Source: Bacteroides luti (GTDB lineage: Bacteria > Bacteroidota > Bacteroidia > Bacteroidales > Bacteroidaceae). Taken from it: a DNA stretch of 64,000 nt. A model generated the notes under the pieces. The model was given only the letters and a program-made list of their open reading frames with translations. It made no database searches and was not told where the DNA came from. The translations under genes and the position numbers were made by a program. Positions 56,071-64,000 of this stretch are shown here, in pieces; position 1 is the first letter of the stretch; each line of letters begins with the position of its first letter. The stretch is taken from contig NZ_FQTV01000009.1 in the NCBI RefSeq assembly GCF_900128905.1, positions 110,897 to 174,896 on the forward strand, in the 5' to 3' direction.

Positions 56071-57582
56071 ATGAAAAAACATCCGGAGTTACTTCTCAGA
56101 GTATTCATTGTATTTACTGTACTGATGATTGTAATGCTTTCCTGCAAATCATCGTCAGACATGAAAATTATTCCAGCTTCAAATCCCTGGCCTGATAATT
56201 ATGTTTTTTTGTCGGGCATGGAGAACTACAAGAAATGGGGAACTTATAATGTTCACGATCCTGCTTGTAAGAAGTTTGGTGATACTTATTATATGTATTC
56301 AACAGATGCAATTTATGGTGAAGATAAGGATGAAGCAAAAAAACATAATGTTCCGTTAGGATATATACAGATGCGTAAATCGAAAGACTTGGTTCATTGG
56401 GAATTTGAAGGATGGGCTTTTCCCGAAATTCCTCGTGAAGCGGTGGAGTGGGTGAGAAGTAATTCTGAAGGAAAAGGGGCTACTAATATTTGGGCACCTT
56501 ATATCATTAAACATGAAAAGACTTACAGACTCTATTATTGTGTATCTGCTTTCGGACAGAAGAATTCATATATAGGTCTGGCTGAGTCATCTTCACCAGA
56601 AGGCCCTTGGATTCAGAAAGGATATGTAGTCCGCACAAATAAAGAAACGCCAATGAACGCCATTGACCCAACTGTTATAGTTGATCCCTCTAATGGAAAA
56701 ATGTGGATGCATTACGGTTCATTCTTTGGAGGCATTTATTGTGTTCAGCTAAATCCGGAAACGGGATTAACAATGAAAACCGCAGATTTAGGACATTTGG
56801 TTGCGCGCAGAGCCAATTACAAAGTTGATAATATGGAAGCTCCAGAGATTGTATATAATCCGCAGTTTAAAAAGTATTATCTTTTTGTTTCCTATGATCC
56901 ATTGATGACCACTTATAATGTCAGGGTAGGAAGAGCTGATAAGCCGGAAGGACCGTTTACCGATTTCTTTGGCAAGGCAATGTCTGATACAACAGATATT
57001 TTCCCAATACTTACTGCTCCATATTGTTTTAATAATCATGTGGGGTGGGCTGGAACAGCTCATTGCGGAGTAACTACCGATGAAAAAGGTAAATATTTCA
57101 TGTTTCATCAAGGTCGCCTTTCACCGGATAATATGTTAATGGTGCTACATACTAGAGAGATGTTCTTTACTCACGATGGATGGCCGGTTGTTTCTCCTGA
57201 AAGATATGCTGGAAGTCGTTCGGTAAAGATTAAAGATAAAGATCTGCATGGTGAATGGGAAGTGATTCGCATAAATGAGCCAAAACATGACAGAAAGTTA
57301 GAAGCCGGACAGATTCTTTGGGGAGAAGGACGACTTAATAAAACAGAGCAGAATTATTCTTCTCATATAGTGTTGCAAGAAAACAATAGTATAAAAGATC
57401 GTACTAATAGTTCCTGGTCTTTTGATTCATCTAAATCATTAACTAAACTGGTTTTGAATGGTGAGGAAATAAATAATTTGGTTACTTTTGCCGGACACGA
57501 TTGGGAAAACCAGACAGAGACAATTCTCTTTACAGGATTGGATAGTCATGGTCGATCAGTCTGGGGAAAACGTATAAAATGA
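56071..57582 (+). CDS. GH43 family arabinanase-like lipoprotein, paralogue of the first GH43
   Basis: 503 residues. The signal peptide ends in lipobox VMLSC followed by KSSSD. The GH43 triad is D63 in NVHDPAC, D199 in NAIDPTV and E256 in MEAPEI. The C-terminal beta domain ends SVWGKRIK, like the GH43 protein at 49293-50885, and shared phrases (YYMYSTDAIYG, RKSKDLVHWEFEG) show they are paralogues. It likely acts on arabinan or long arabino-oligosaccharides. It leads an operon with GH51 and a second GH43, under the third operator copy. Confidence 0.88.
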   Translation: MKKHPELLLRVFIVFTVLMIVMLSCKSSSDMKIIPASNPWPDNYVFLSGMENYKKWGTYNVHDPACKKFGDTYYMYSTDAIYGEDKDEAKKHNVPLGYIQMRKSKDLVHWEFEGWAFPEIPREAVEWVRSNSEGKGATNIWAPYIIKHEKTYRLYYCVSAFGQKNSYIGLAESSSPEGPWIQKGYVVRTNKETPMNAIDPTVIVDPSNGKMWMHYGSFFGGIYCVQLNPETGLTMKTADLGHLVARRANYKVDNMEAPEIVYNPQFKKYYLFVSYDPLMTTYNVRVGRADKPEGPFTDFFGKAMSDTTDIFPILTAPYCFNNHVGWAGTAHCGVTTDEKGKYFMFHQGRLSPDNMLMVLHTREMFFTHDGWPVVSPERYAGSRSVKIKDKDLHGEWEVIRINEPKHDRKLEAGQILWGEGRLNKTEQNYSSHIVLQENNSIKDRTNSSWSFDSSKSLTKLVLNGEEINNLVTFAGHDWENQTETILFTGLDSHGRSVWGKRIK

Positions 57583-57610
57583 ATACTAACTAAAAACTAA
57601 TATATTAATT

Positions 57611-59572
57611 ATGAGAATGCACAGATCATTATTATCTGCTTTAGCCCTTTGCATGGGGATGTCATTAAATGCACAAACCGAGCATGAGATGGTTGTAAAA
57701 ACTACTAAGCCCGGTGCGGAAATACAATCAACAATGTATGGACTCTTCTTTGAAGATATCAATTTTGGAGCTGATGGTGGCTTATATGCTGAACTGATAA
57801 AGAACCGTTCCTTTGAGTTTACTCAGAATTTGCTAGGTTGGAAATCATTCGGTAATGTTGAAGTTCGTACTGATAATCCAGCTTTTGATAAGAATCCACA
57901 CTATGTGCGCCTTTCAAATCCAGGACATCCTGATAAGCAAACAGGTCTTGAAAACGAAGGTTTCTTTGGTGTAGGCATTAAGAAAGATGCTCAATATCGT
58001 TTTAGTGTATGGGCTCGCCTTCCTCAGGGTGGTGAATCTCAAAGTTTTAGAGTGGAACTTGTAAACTCAAATAATAATCCGGTTGCAAAACAAACATTGA
58101 ATGTAACTTCTGCCGACTGGAAGAAATACGAAGTAGTACTTACTTCACCGGAAACCGATGCAAAAGCTTTGGTCAGAATCTTCCTTACTTCAAAAGGAGA
58201 TATTGATATGGATCACGTTTCTCTTTTCCCGGTTGATACCTGGAAAGGTCGTGAAGGTGGTTTGCGTAAAGACTTGGTGCAGGCTCTTGCCGATTTGAAA
58301 CCGGGTGTATTCCGTTTCCCTGGTGGATGTATTGTTGAAGGTACTGATATTGATACTCGTTATAATTGGAAAAACTCGGTAGGTCCTGTTGAGAACCGTC
58401 CGCTTAATACTAATCGTTGGCAATATACCTTTACCAATCGTTTTTATCCGGATTATTTCCAGACTTATGGATTGGGATTCTATGAGTATTTCTTATTGTC
58501 AGAAGAAATAGGAGCAGAGCCTCTTCCTGTGCTTAATTGTGGACTTGCTTGTCAGTTCCAGAATAAAGACCCAAAAGCTCATGTGCCTGTTGATAAGTTG
58601 GATTGTTATATTCAGGATGCCCTCGATTTAATTGAGTTTGCTAATGGTGATGTTACTACAAAGTGGGGTAAATTACGTGCAGATATGGGCCATCCGGCTC
58701 CGTTTAACCTAAAACTTCTTGCCGTAGGTAACGAACAATGGGGAAAAGAATATCCGGAACATCTGGAACCATTTATCAAAGCTATCCGTAAAGCTTATCC
58801 AAAAATTCGTATAATCGGATCTTCTGGTCCTGATTCTGAAGGAGACAAGTTTGAATATTTGTGGCCGGAAATGAAACGTCTGAAGGTTGACCTGGTTGAC
58901 GAACATTTCTATCGTTCTCAGAAATGGTTCTTAACTCAGGCTGCCCGCTATGATAATTACGACAGAAAAGGTCCAAAGGTTTTTGCCGGTGAATATGCCT
59001 GCCATGCTCAGAATAAAAAGAATAATTTTGATGCAGCTCTTTGTGAAGCAGCATTTATGACCGGACTGGAACGCAATGCAGATGTGGTTCATATGGCTAC
59101 TTATGCTCCGCTTTTTGCTCACGTTAAAGGATGGCAGTGGCGTCCGGACTTAATCTGGTTTGATAATATGAGCAGTGTATGTTCTGTGAATTACTATGTT
59201 CAGCAGCTTTATGCTTACAATAAAGGAACTAATGTTCTTTCTTTGACAATGGATAAAAAACCGGTAACTGGTCAGGATGAACTTTATGCAAGTGCTGTAT
59301 GGGATAAAAACGAAAAAGCATATATCGTGAAAATAGCTAATACAGCAGATAAAGAACAAAATATCCGTGTTGTATTAGATGGAACAAAGAAAGGGCAGCT
59401 CACTTCAGGTACTGCAACACTTCTTCATTCATCCGATTTGGATGCTGAAAACACATTGGCAAACCCAAACACTGTTCTTCCGCAGAAAGAAGATATTCAG
59501 ATTGAAGGCAATGTTCTGAACGTAAAATTAGGAGCTAAAACATTTGCCGTATATAAGTTTTTGAAAAAATAA
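57611..59572 (+). CDS. GH51 family alpha-L-arabinofuranosidase
   Basis: Removes terminal alpha-L-arabinofuranosyl units. 653 residues with a Sec signal peptide (ends SLNAQ), probably periplasmic. A carbohydrate-binding-like beta module (about 75-200) is inserted near the N-terminus, where GH51 members of this size carry a CBM4/9-type fold. The (beta/alpha)8 catalytic part has acid/base Glu in AVGNEQWG (near 374) and nucleophile Glu in FAGEYACH (near 460). A C-terminal beta domain ends AKTFAVYKFLKK. It is 28 bp after GH43 and 10 bp before the last GH43. Confidence 0.93.
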   Translation: MRMHRSLLSALALCMGMSLNAQTEHEMVVKTTKPGAEIQSTMYGLFFEDINFGADGGLYAELIKNRSFEFTQNLLGWKSFGNVEVRTDNPAFDKNPHYVRLSNPGHPDKQTGLENEGFFGVGIKKDAQYRFSVWARLPQGGESQSFRVELVNSNNNPVAKQTLNVTSADWKKYEVVLTSPETDAKALVRIFLTSKGDIDMDHVSLFPVDTWKGREGGLRKDLVQALADLKPGVFRFPGGCIVEGTDIDTRYNWKNSVGPVENRPLNTNRWQYTFTNRFYPDYFQTYGLGFYEYFLLSEEIGAEPLPVLNCGLACQFQNKDPKAHVPVDKLDCYIQDALDLIEFANGDVTTKWGKLRADMGHPAPFNLKLLAVGNEQWGKEYPEHLEPFIKAIRKAYPKIRIIGSSGPDSEGDKFEYLWPEMKRLKVDLVDEHFYRSQKWFLTQAARYDNYDRKGPKVFAGEYACHAQNKKNNFDAALCEAAFMTGLERNADVVHMATYAPLFAHVKGWQWRPDLIWFDNMSSVCSVNYYVQQLYAYNKGTNVLSLTMDKKPVTGQDELYASAVWDKNEKAYIVKIANTADKEQNIRVVLDGTKKGQLTSGTATLLHSSDLDAENTLANPNTVLPQKEDIQIEGNVLNVKLGAKTFAVYKFLKK

Positions 59573-59582
59573 GAGGACTTGA

Positions 59583-60566
59583 ATGATGTTAAGAAATAGA
59601 ATTTCAGGACTGATACTTTTATGTGCTGCTTTGCTAAGTAGTAGCGGAATATTGGCAGATACTCAGGATACAACATTTGTTGCAAATGGAAATCCTTTGA
59701 TTAAGCATAAATTTACAGCCGATCCTGCCGGATTGGTTTATAACGGAAAAGTTTATCTTTATGCAGGACATGACCAGTGTCCTGCACCAAAAGAGCGTTA
59801 TGAAATGAACGAGTGGCTGGTGTTCTCTTCTTCGGATATGAAAACGTGGACAGAGCATCCGATTCCTTTGAAACCATCTGATTTCTCATGGGCAAAGGGT
59901 GATGCCTGGGCTAGCCAGGTTATAGAACGGGATGGGAAATTTTATTGGTATGTTGCCGTTGAACATGGCTCTATTCATGGAAAAGCAATAGGTGTAGCTG
60001 TTTCCGACAGTCCTACCGGACCTTTTAAAGATGCACGTGGATCGGCACTTATTACCAATGACATGACTACCCAATTCACTAAAATAAGCTGGGACGACAT
60101 TGACCCTACTGTTATTATAGATGATGATGGACAAGCTTATTTGTTTTGGGGAAATACTCAATGTTACTATGCCAAATTAAAGAAGAATATGGTTGAGCTT
60201 GACGGACCGATAATGCCGGTTAAAAATCTTCCACGCTTTACCGAGGCACCATGGATCCATAAATATAAAGGATGGTATTACCTTTCGTATGCATCCGAAT
60301 TTCCAGAAAAGATTTGTTACGCTATGAGTCGTAATATCAACGGTCCATGGGAATATAAAGGCATATTAAATGAAATTGCCGGAAATAGTAACACCAATCA
60401 TCAGTCAATCATAGAGTTTAAGAATAACTGGTATTTTATTTATCACAATGGCGGCATTAATACACAAGGGAGTAGTTTCCGCCGGTCTGTATGTATAGAT
60501 CGTTTGTTCTATAATAACGATGGAACAATTAAACGTATTAATATGACAACAGAAGGTATAAAGTAA
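59583..60566 (+). CDS. GH43 family glycosidase, single-domain
   Basis: 327 residues: a signal peptide (ends ILADTQD) plus one five-bladed propeller and no accessory domain. The GH43 triad is D47 in FTADPAG, D174 in DDIDPTV and E221 in FTEAPWI. The sequence differs from the two larger GH43 proteins and is of the exo-acting arabinofuranosidase/xylosidase type; the exact subfamily is not assignable by eye. It probably works in the periplasm with GH51. Last gene of the operon. Confidence 0.88.
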   Translation: MMLRNRISGLILLCAALLSSSGILADTQDTTFVANGNPLIKHKFTADPAGLVYNGKVYLYAGHDQCPAPKERYEMNEWLVFSSSDMKTWTEHPIPLKPSDFSWAKGDAWASQVIERDGKFYWYVAVEHGSIHGKAIGVAVSDSPTGPFKDARGSALITNDMTTQFTKISWDDIDPTVIIDDDGQAYLFWGNTQCYYAKLKKNMVELDGPIMPVKNLPRFTEAPWIHKYKGWYYLSYASEFPEKICYAMSRNINGPWEYKGILNEIAGNSNTNHQSIIEFKNNWYFIYHNGGINTQGSSFRRSVCIDRLFYNNDGTIKRINMTTEGIK

Positions 60567-60584
60567 AATAGCAACTGCTTAAAA

Positions 60585-60620
60585 CAAAAAAAGATGTCCG
60601 TAAAAGACATCTTTTTTTGT
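60585..60620. terminator. Bidirectional terminator after the GH43 operon
   Basis: An 11-bp stem AAAAAGATGTC/GACATCTTTTT (60588-60598 with 60606-60616) with A-rich and T-rich flanks. It serves the convergent GH43 operon and hemolysin III gene. Confidence 0.8.
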
Positions 60621-60640
60621 TATCTATATTTTGATCTTAA

Positions 60641-61291
60641 TTATAAGATATTGAAAATAGCAATAATGTGGCAAACACTTCCTCCCAGAACAAAGAGATG
60701 AAAAACAGAATGCATGTAGCGCAACTTTGTTAGTGAGTAGAATATAGCTCCGATAATATATGATACACCACCGCCAATAAGCCAATAGAGAGTACTGATA
60801 GATCCTGTTGGATAGAGGCAATCAATTAACGGTTTAATGGCAATAATGATAACCCCACCCATAATTACATAGCATACGGTTTCAAGATTGCTATGCTCTT
60901 TTAGTTTTTTAAAACTCAGGATAAATCCTGCTATTGCAGCAAGCCATACAAAAGAAAACAGTGCCCATCCCCATGCTCCGGAATCTCTAAGAACAACCAA
61001 TGTAAAAGGAGTATACGTTCCGGCAATATGCAGATAGATTGCTCCGTGGTCGAACTTACGAAGCAAAGCTTTTCTTTTTTCATTCCGGCAAGCATGATAC
61101 CAGGTAGAGGTGACGTAAGAAGATAACATTCCCAGCAGATAGATAGCAAAACTAACCATAATCCACCTGTTGTTTGTCTCAAAAGCACTACGCATCAGGA
61201 AAATCCCGACAGTGATTCCCAACAGTATGCCCAATCCGTGAGAACTGGCATTGGCAATTTCCTCGCCTTTGGTATATCTCTTCTGGCTCAT
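60641..61291 (-). CDS. Hemolysin III (YqfA/PAQR) family membrane protein
   Basis: 216 residues with about seven hydrophobic helices. The start KRYTKGEEIANASSHGLG and the later SSYVTSTWYHAC and HSVFHLFVLGGSVCH supply the conserved Ser, His and Asp/His residues of the CREST/PAQR fold, which probably bind a metal. True haemolytic activity is doubtful for most members. It starts 7 bp after the upstream nucleotidyltransferase and is co-transcribed with it. Confidence 0.88.
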   Translation of the reverse strand: MSQKRYTKGEEIANASSHGLGILLGITVGIFLMRSAFETNNRWIMVSFAIYLLGMLSSYVTSTWYHACRNEKRKALLRKFDHGAIYLHIAGTYTPFTLVVLRDSGAWGWALFSFVWLAAIAGFILSFKKLKEHSNLETVCYVIMGGVIIIAIKPLIDCLYPTGSISTLYWLIGGGVSYIIGAIFYSLTKLRYMHSVFHLFVLGGSVCHIIAIFNIL

Positions 61292-61298
61292 TAGTTTG

Positions 61299-62729
61299 TT
61301 ATTTTACAGGTTTAAGTTTCATCTTCGCAGCTTTTTCAAGCATATAGTTGTAAGCAGCCTCATATTCGTTTGGAATAACACCATCCAGAATGGCATCCTT
61401 AATAGAACTTTTAAGAGTACCAATCTCTCTGCATGGGCGCAGATCGAAAGCTTCCATAATTTCTTCGCCCGAAATAGGTGGCTGGAAGTTACGGATCCGG
61501 TCTTTCTCTTCCAGATCTCTCAGCTTCTGACGTACCAGTTGGAAATTTTCCAGAAACTTCTGCTTACGAACCTCGTTCTTTGAGGTGATATCAGCTTCGC
61601 ACAGAGCCATCAAATCATCTATGTCATCACCGGCGTCGAATAGTAACCTGCGAACAGCCGAGTCTGTTACAATATCTTCAGAAAGAACAATCGGTCGCAT
61701 GTGCAGACCAACTAGCTTCTGAACATATTTCATCTTCTCATTCATCGGTAATTTCATTCTTCGGAAGATGTTTGGTACCATCTTTTCACCAACAAAATTA
61801 TGATTATGAAAAGTCCAGCCCGCCTTAGGCTCCCATCGCTTACAACTTGGCTTGGCTATATCGTGAAGTAGAGTCGCCCAACGAAACCAAAGATTATCTG
61901 AACGTTTAGCAGCATTATCAACAACCTCTAACGTGTGATAGAAGTTATCTTTATGTGCCCTGCCATTTCTGCTGTCAACTCCTTGCAATGCTGCCAGTTC
62001 CGGGAAAATAAGTTTTAATAATCCACACTCATCCAACAATACAAAGCCAATGGAAGGAACAGGCGATCCCAGTATTTTATTTAATTCGTCAGCAATACGC
62101 TCTTTCGATATAATTTCAATTCTCTCTTTATTGCGTGCTATCGATGCAAAAGTTTCATCTTCAATCTGGAAATTAAGCTGAGTGGCAAAACGGATACCCC
62201 GCATCATACGGAGAGGATCATCACTAAATGTAATATCCGGATCTAAAGGAGTGCGAATAATTCTGTTTTTAAGATCCTCGATACCTCCAAAAGGATCGAC
62301 TAATTCACCAAAGCGATCAGCATTGAGGCATACAGCCAATGCGTTGATTGTAAAATCCCGTCTGTTCTGATCGTCTTCCAGCGTGCCATTTTCCACGATT
62401 GGTTTTCGTGAATCTCTTTGATATGATTCTCTTCTGGCGCCAACAAATTCCACTTCTATGCGGTGATATTTAACCTGAGCAGTTCCAAAATTCTTAAAAA
62501 CAGAAACATGTGCATGCCTTCCTAATTTCTTCCCCAGCGCTTGTGCCATAGCTATTCCACTTCCCACAACCACCACATCAATATCTTTCGACGGGCGTTT
62601 CAGAAAGATGTCGCGCACATATCCACCTACAGCATAACATTCCAGTCCGAGGTCTTCAGCTGTTTCAGAGATTGCTGTAAAGATCTCGTCGCTAAAATAT
62701 TCTTTTAATTCTTCTGTTGTTAATTGCAT
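61299..62729 (-). CDS. CCA tRNA nucleotidyltransferase / poly(A) polymerase family, with HD domain
   Basis: 476 residues. The N-terminal nucleotidyltransferase domain has [26 protein letters not shown] (metal-binding DxD). The central RNA- and nucleotide-binding part includes [14 protein letters not shown] and [15 protein letters not shown]. The HD domain has [13 protein letters not shown] and later [10 protein letters not shown]. This matches bacterial CCA-adding enzymes that complete tRNA 3' ends and edit 2',3'-cyclic ends. A TATTTTTG -7-like box lies just upstream on this strand. Confidence 0.92.
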   Translation of the reverse strand: MQLTTEELKEYFSDEIFTAISETAEDLGLECYAVGGYVRDIFLKRPSKDIDVVVVGSGIAMAQALGKKLGRHAHVSVFKNFGTAQVKYHRIEVEFVGARRESYQRDSRKPIVENGTLEDDQNRRDFTINALAVCLNADRFGELVDPFGGIEDLKNRIIRTPLDPDITFSDDPLRMMRGIRFATQLNFQIEDETFASIARNKERIEIISKERIADELNKILGSPVPSIGFVLLDECGLLKLIFPELAALQGVDSRNGRAHKDNFYHTLEVVDNAAKRSDNLWFRWATLLHDIAKPSCKRWEPKAGWTFHNHNFVGEKMVPNIFRRMKLPMNEKMKYVQKLVGLHMRPIVLSEDIVTDSAVRRLLFDAGDDIDDLMALCEADITSKNEVRKQKFLENFQLVRQKLRDLEEKDRIRNFQPPISGEEIMEAFDLRPCREIGTLKSSIKDAILDGVIPNEYEAAYNYMLEKAAKMKLKPVK

Positions 62730-62804
62730 GTTATCCTATGTTGTAAAGAGGTACAAAAATACAATAATTTGAGCAGGTAAAGGATAGGTTTGGCAATTTA
62801 ATTG

Positions 62805-62812
62805 TATTTTTG
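62805..62812 (+). promoter_or_regulatory. -7 box TATTTTTG upstream of the coiled-coil lipoprotein gene
   Basis: A TAnnTTTG match 21 bp upstream of the ATG at 62834. A TTTG at 62789-62792 is only 12 bp away, too close for a normal -33. Confidence 0.4.
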
Positions 62813-62833
62813 CCTTCTATAACAAAAATAAAT

Positions 62834-63661
62834 ATGAGAAAGTTTGGATTCATAGCACTTACAGTATTAGCACTCACAGCGTGTAGTGGTAATGGTGAAA
62901 AGGAAGCTGCCTTGAAATTACAAGCGGCAGAGGAAGCCTATGCACAAGGTAAATATAGTGAAGCAAAGTTGCAGCTTGATAGTATTAAAATACTTTATCC
63001 CAAAGCATTTGAAGCCCGCAGAAAGGGAATTAGTCTGATGGAGCAAGTGGAAATAAAGGAGCAGGAAAGAAGTATTGTTTATCTTGATAGCGTGTTAAAG
63101 ATAAAACAAGCTGATGCTGATCAGAAAAAGAAAGGTTTAGTTCTTGAAAAGAATGCAGAATACCAGACTGTAGGTAATTACCTTCATCCTTCTCAGACTG
63201 TAGAAAAAAATATCCGTCGTACTTACCTGCGTGCTCAGGTTAGTGAAACCGGTGTGTTTGCACTTACTTCCATCTATAACGGAGGTTCCAGCATTCATCA
63301 TCGTTCCATCCGTGTAACTGCACCCGACGGAAGTTTTGCAGAAACACCAGCAAGTCGCGATGTTTACGAATCAACGGATATGGGTGTAAAATCGGAAAAA
63401 GTAGATTACCGAATGGGTGCCGATGGGGGAGTTGCAGCATTTATTTACATGAATAAAGGTCAGAACCTCAAACTGGAAATTGTAGGAAATGGAAGAAAAG
63501 CGGTAAGCTTCTCATCTGCCGATAGAAATGCCGTTTGTCAGGTTTACGAATTGGCACAAGCTCTTAATTCAATTAACCAGATAAAGAAAGAACTGGAAGA
63601 AGCAAACCTGAAGATTCGTTTCGTGAAAAAGAAAATAGAAGTGGAATCAAAGGGTAAGTAA
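62834..63661 (+). CDS. Hypothetical lipoprotein with coiled-coil segments
   Basis: 275 residues from the ATG at 62834 (signal peptide with lipobox LTAC followed by SGNGEKE). The open frame to 62810 adds no signal character. Residues 25-60 are rich in Ala, Glu and Lys and look like one TPR-like helical pair. Residues about 85-115 and 240-275 are charged heptad-like coils. The middle (about 115-230) is beta-rich. I do not recognise a named family; function unknown. Confidence 0.65.
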   Translation: MRKFGFIALTVLALTACSGNGEKEAALKLQAAEEAYAQGKYSEAKLQLDSIKILYPKAFEARRKGISLMEQVEIKEQERSIVYLDSVLKIKQADADQKKKGLVLEKNAEYQTVGNYLHPSQTVEKNIRRTYLRAQVSETGVFALTSIYNGGSSIHHRSIRVTAPDGSFAETPASRDVYESTDMGVKSEKVDYRMGADGGVAAFIYMNKGQNLKLEIVGNGRKAVSFSSADRNAVCQVYELAQALNSINQIKKELEEANLKIRFVKKKIEVESKGK

Positions 63662-63754
63662 AATACTTCCCAGCATAATTTAATTCAAAGATATAGGCTA
63701 ATTAGACAACTTAACTAGATTAATTAGCCAAAATATAAGGTTATCTTTCCCCGA

Positions 63755-63810
63755 ACATGTACATGTTTAACCCCAATCATGTACATGTTTACTTCCAAAT
63801 ATGTACATGT
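63755..63810. repeat. Phased array E: three ATGTACAT palindromes at exactly 22 bp
   Basis: The perfect palindrome ATGTACAT starts at 63757, 63779 and 63801, exactly 22 bp apart. Each is followed by GTTT; the first extends to the 12-bp palindrome ACATGTACATGT (63755-63766). It lies about 95 bp past the lipoprotein stop codon. The remaining sequence to 64000 shows no supported gene. Confidence 0.8.
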
Positions 63811-64000
63811 TTGCCGCAATCTCCCGCCAATAAATGGTTAATATTTGCCAGGAACTGTATTAAACTGATTCCAGTTGACTACTAATGTTCCTAAGCCTAT
63901 AATCAGTGGTTCTTTTGCAATTTAGTTGAAAAGAAGAGTTCCCAGAACTAGTTTTCTTTTCAGTAGCATGAGCTTTGCCTTTCCATACATCATTCGTTTT

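Noticed and set aside
63860..64000. 46-codon open minus-strand frame running off the right edge
   Set aside because: An open frame of this length is common by chance and the translation (Ser/Thr/Lys-rich) matches no family I recognise. Another frame is also partly open.

Overview
The window looks like a chromosomal segment of a Bacteroides-type bacterium (Bacteroidales). The evidence is an AT-rich sequence, SusC/SusD pairs, a hybrid two-component regulator, promoters with the TAnnTTTG -7 box, many short secreted proteins and lipoproteins of Bacteroides type, and a Bacteroidetes-style core gene order. Genus is as far as I would go. I see no rRNA, tRNA, prophage or CRISPR array, and no complete insertion sequence; one small MITE-like element is present.

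Layout. 1-2.1 kb: the 3' part of an rRNA methyltransferase gene, an SDR oxidoreductase, and an intergenic region with a MITE and repeats. 2.1-8.1 kb: a ppk1/ABC-F/yjbQ operon, a YfcE-like phosphoesterase and two envelope proteins. 8.2-12 kb: a nucleotide-sugar operon (rfbA, rfbB, a sugar aminotransferase and an N-acetyltransferase) that probably makes an acetamido-dideoxy sugar for surface glycan. 12.2-18.8 kb: menA, a DUF2059 protein, a secreted DUF4468/flavin-reductase fusion, a YkuE-like phosphoesterase, and yicC-gmk-nadD. 18.8-22.7 kb: a cobalamin riboswitch followed by a three-gene biotin-dependent acyl-CoA carboxylase operon. 22.8-30.7 kb: tsaB, DUF4290, murA (Asp in place of the catalytic Cys), rimM, an ABC ATPase, a quinone reductase, dxr and rseP. 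30.8-34.2 kb: anaerobic ribonucleotide reductase nrdD-nrdG behind a second cobalamin riboswitch. 34.4-36.2 kb: an APC amino-acid permease.

36.8-60.6 kb is a polysaccharide utilization locus (PUL), most likely for arabinan. It has two SusC/SusD pairs, a LamG-domain surface lipoprotein, three GH43 enzymes, a GH51 arabinofuranosidase and a hybrid two-component system (HTCS). The inferred scheme is surface GH43 endo-cleavage, SusCD import, periplasmic GH51/GH43 trimming, and HTCS sensing of a released oligosaccharide. Three promoters in this locus carry the same 21-bp-spaced direct repeat (GTCCAC-type half-sites), in the same orientation and 18-19 bp from the -7 box. This is a strong candidate HTCS operator. 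60.6-63.7 kb: a hemolysin III family membrane protein, a CCA-adding-type nucleotidyltransferase and a lipoprotein.

The most unusual non-coding signal is a set of intergenic arrays of short palindromic cores repeated every 21-23 bp. Different arrays have different core sequences. They lie mostly at gene 3' ends, in places where other convergent junctions have an ordinary hairpin terminator.
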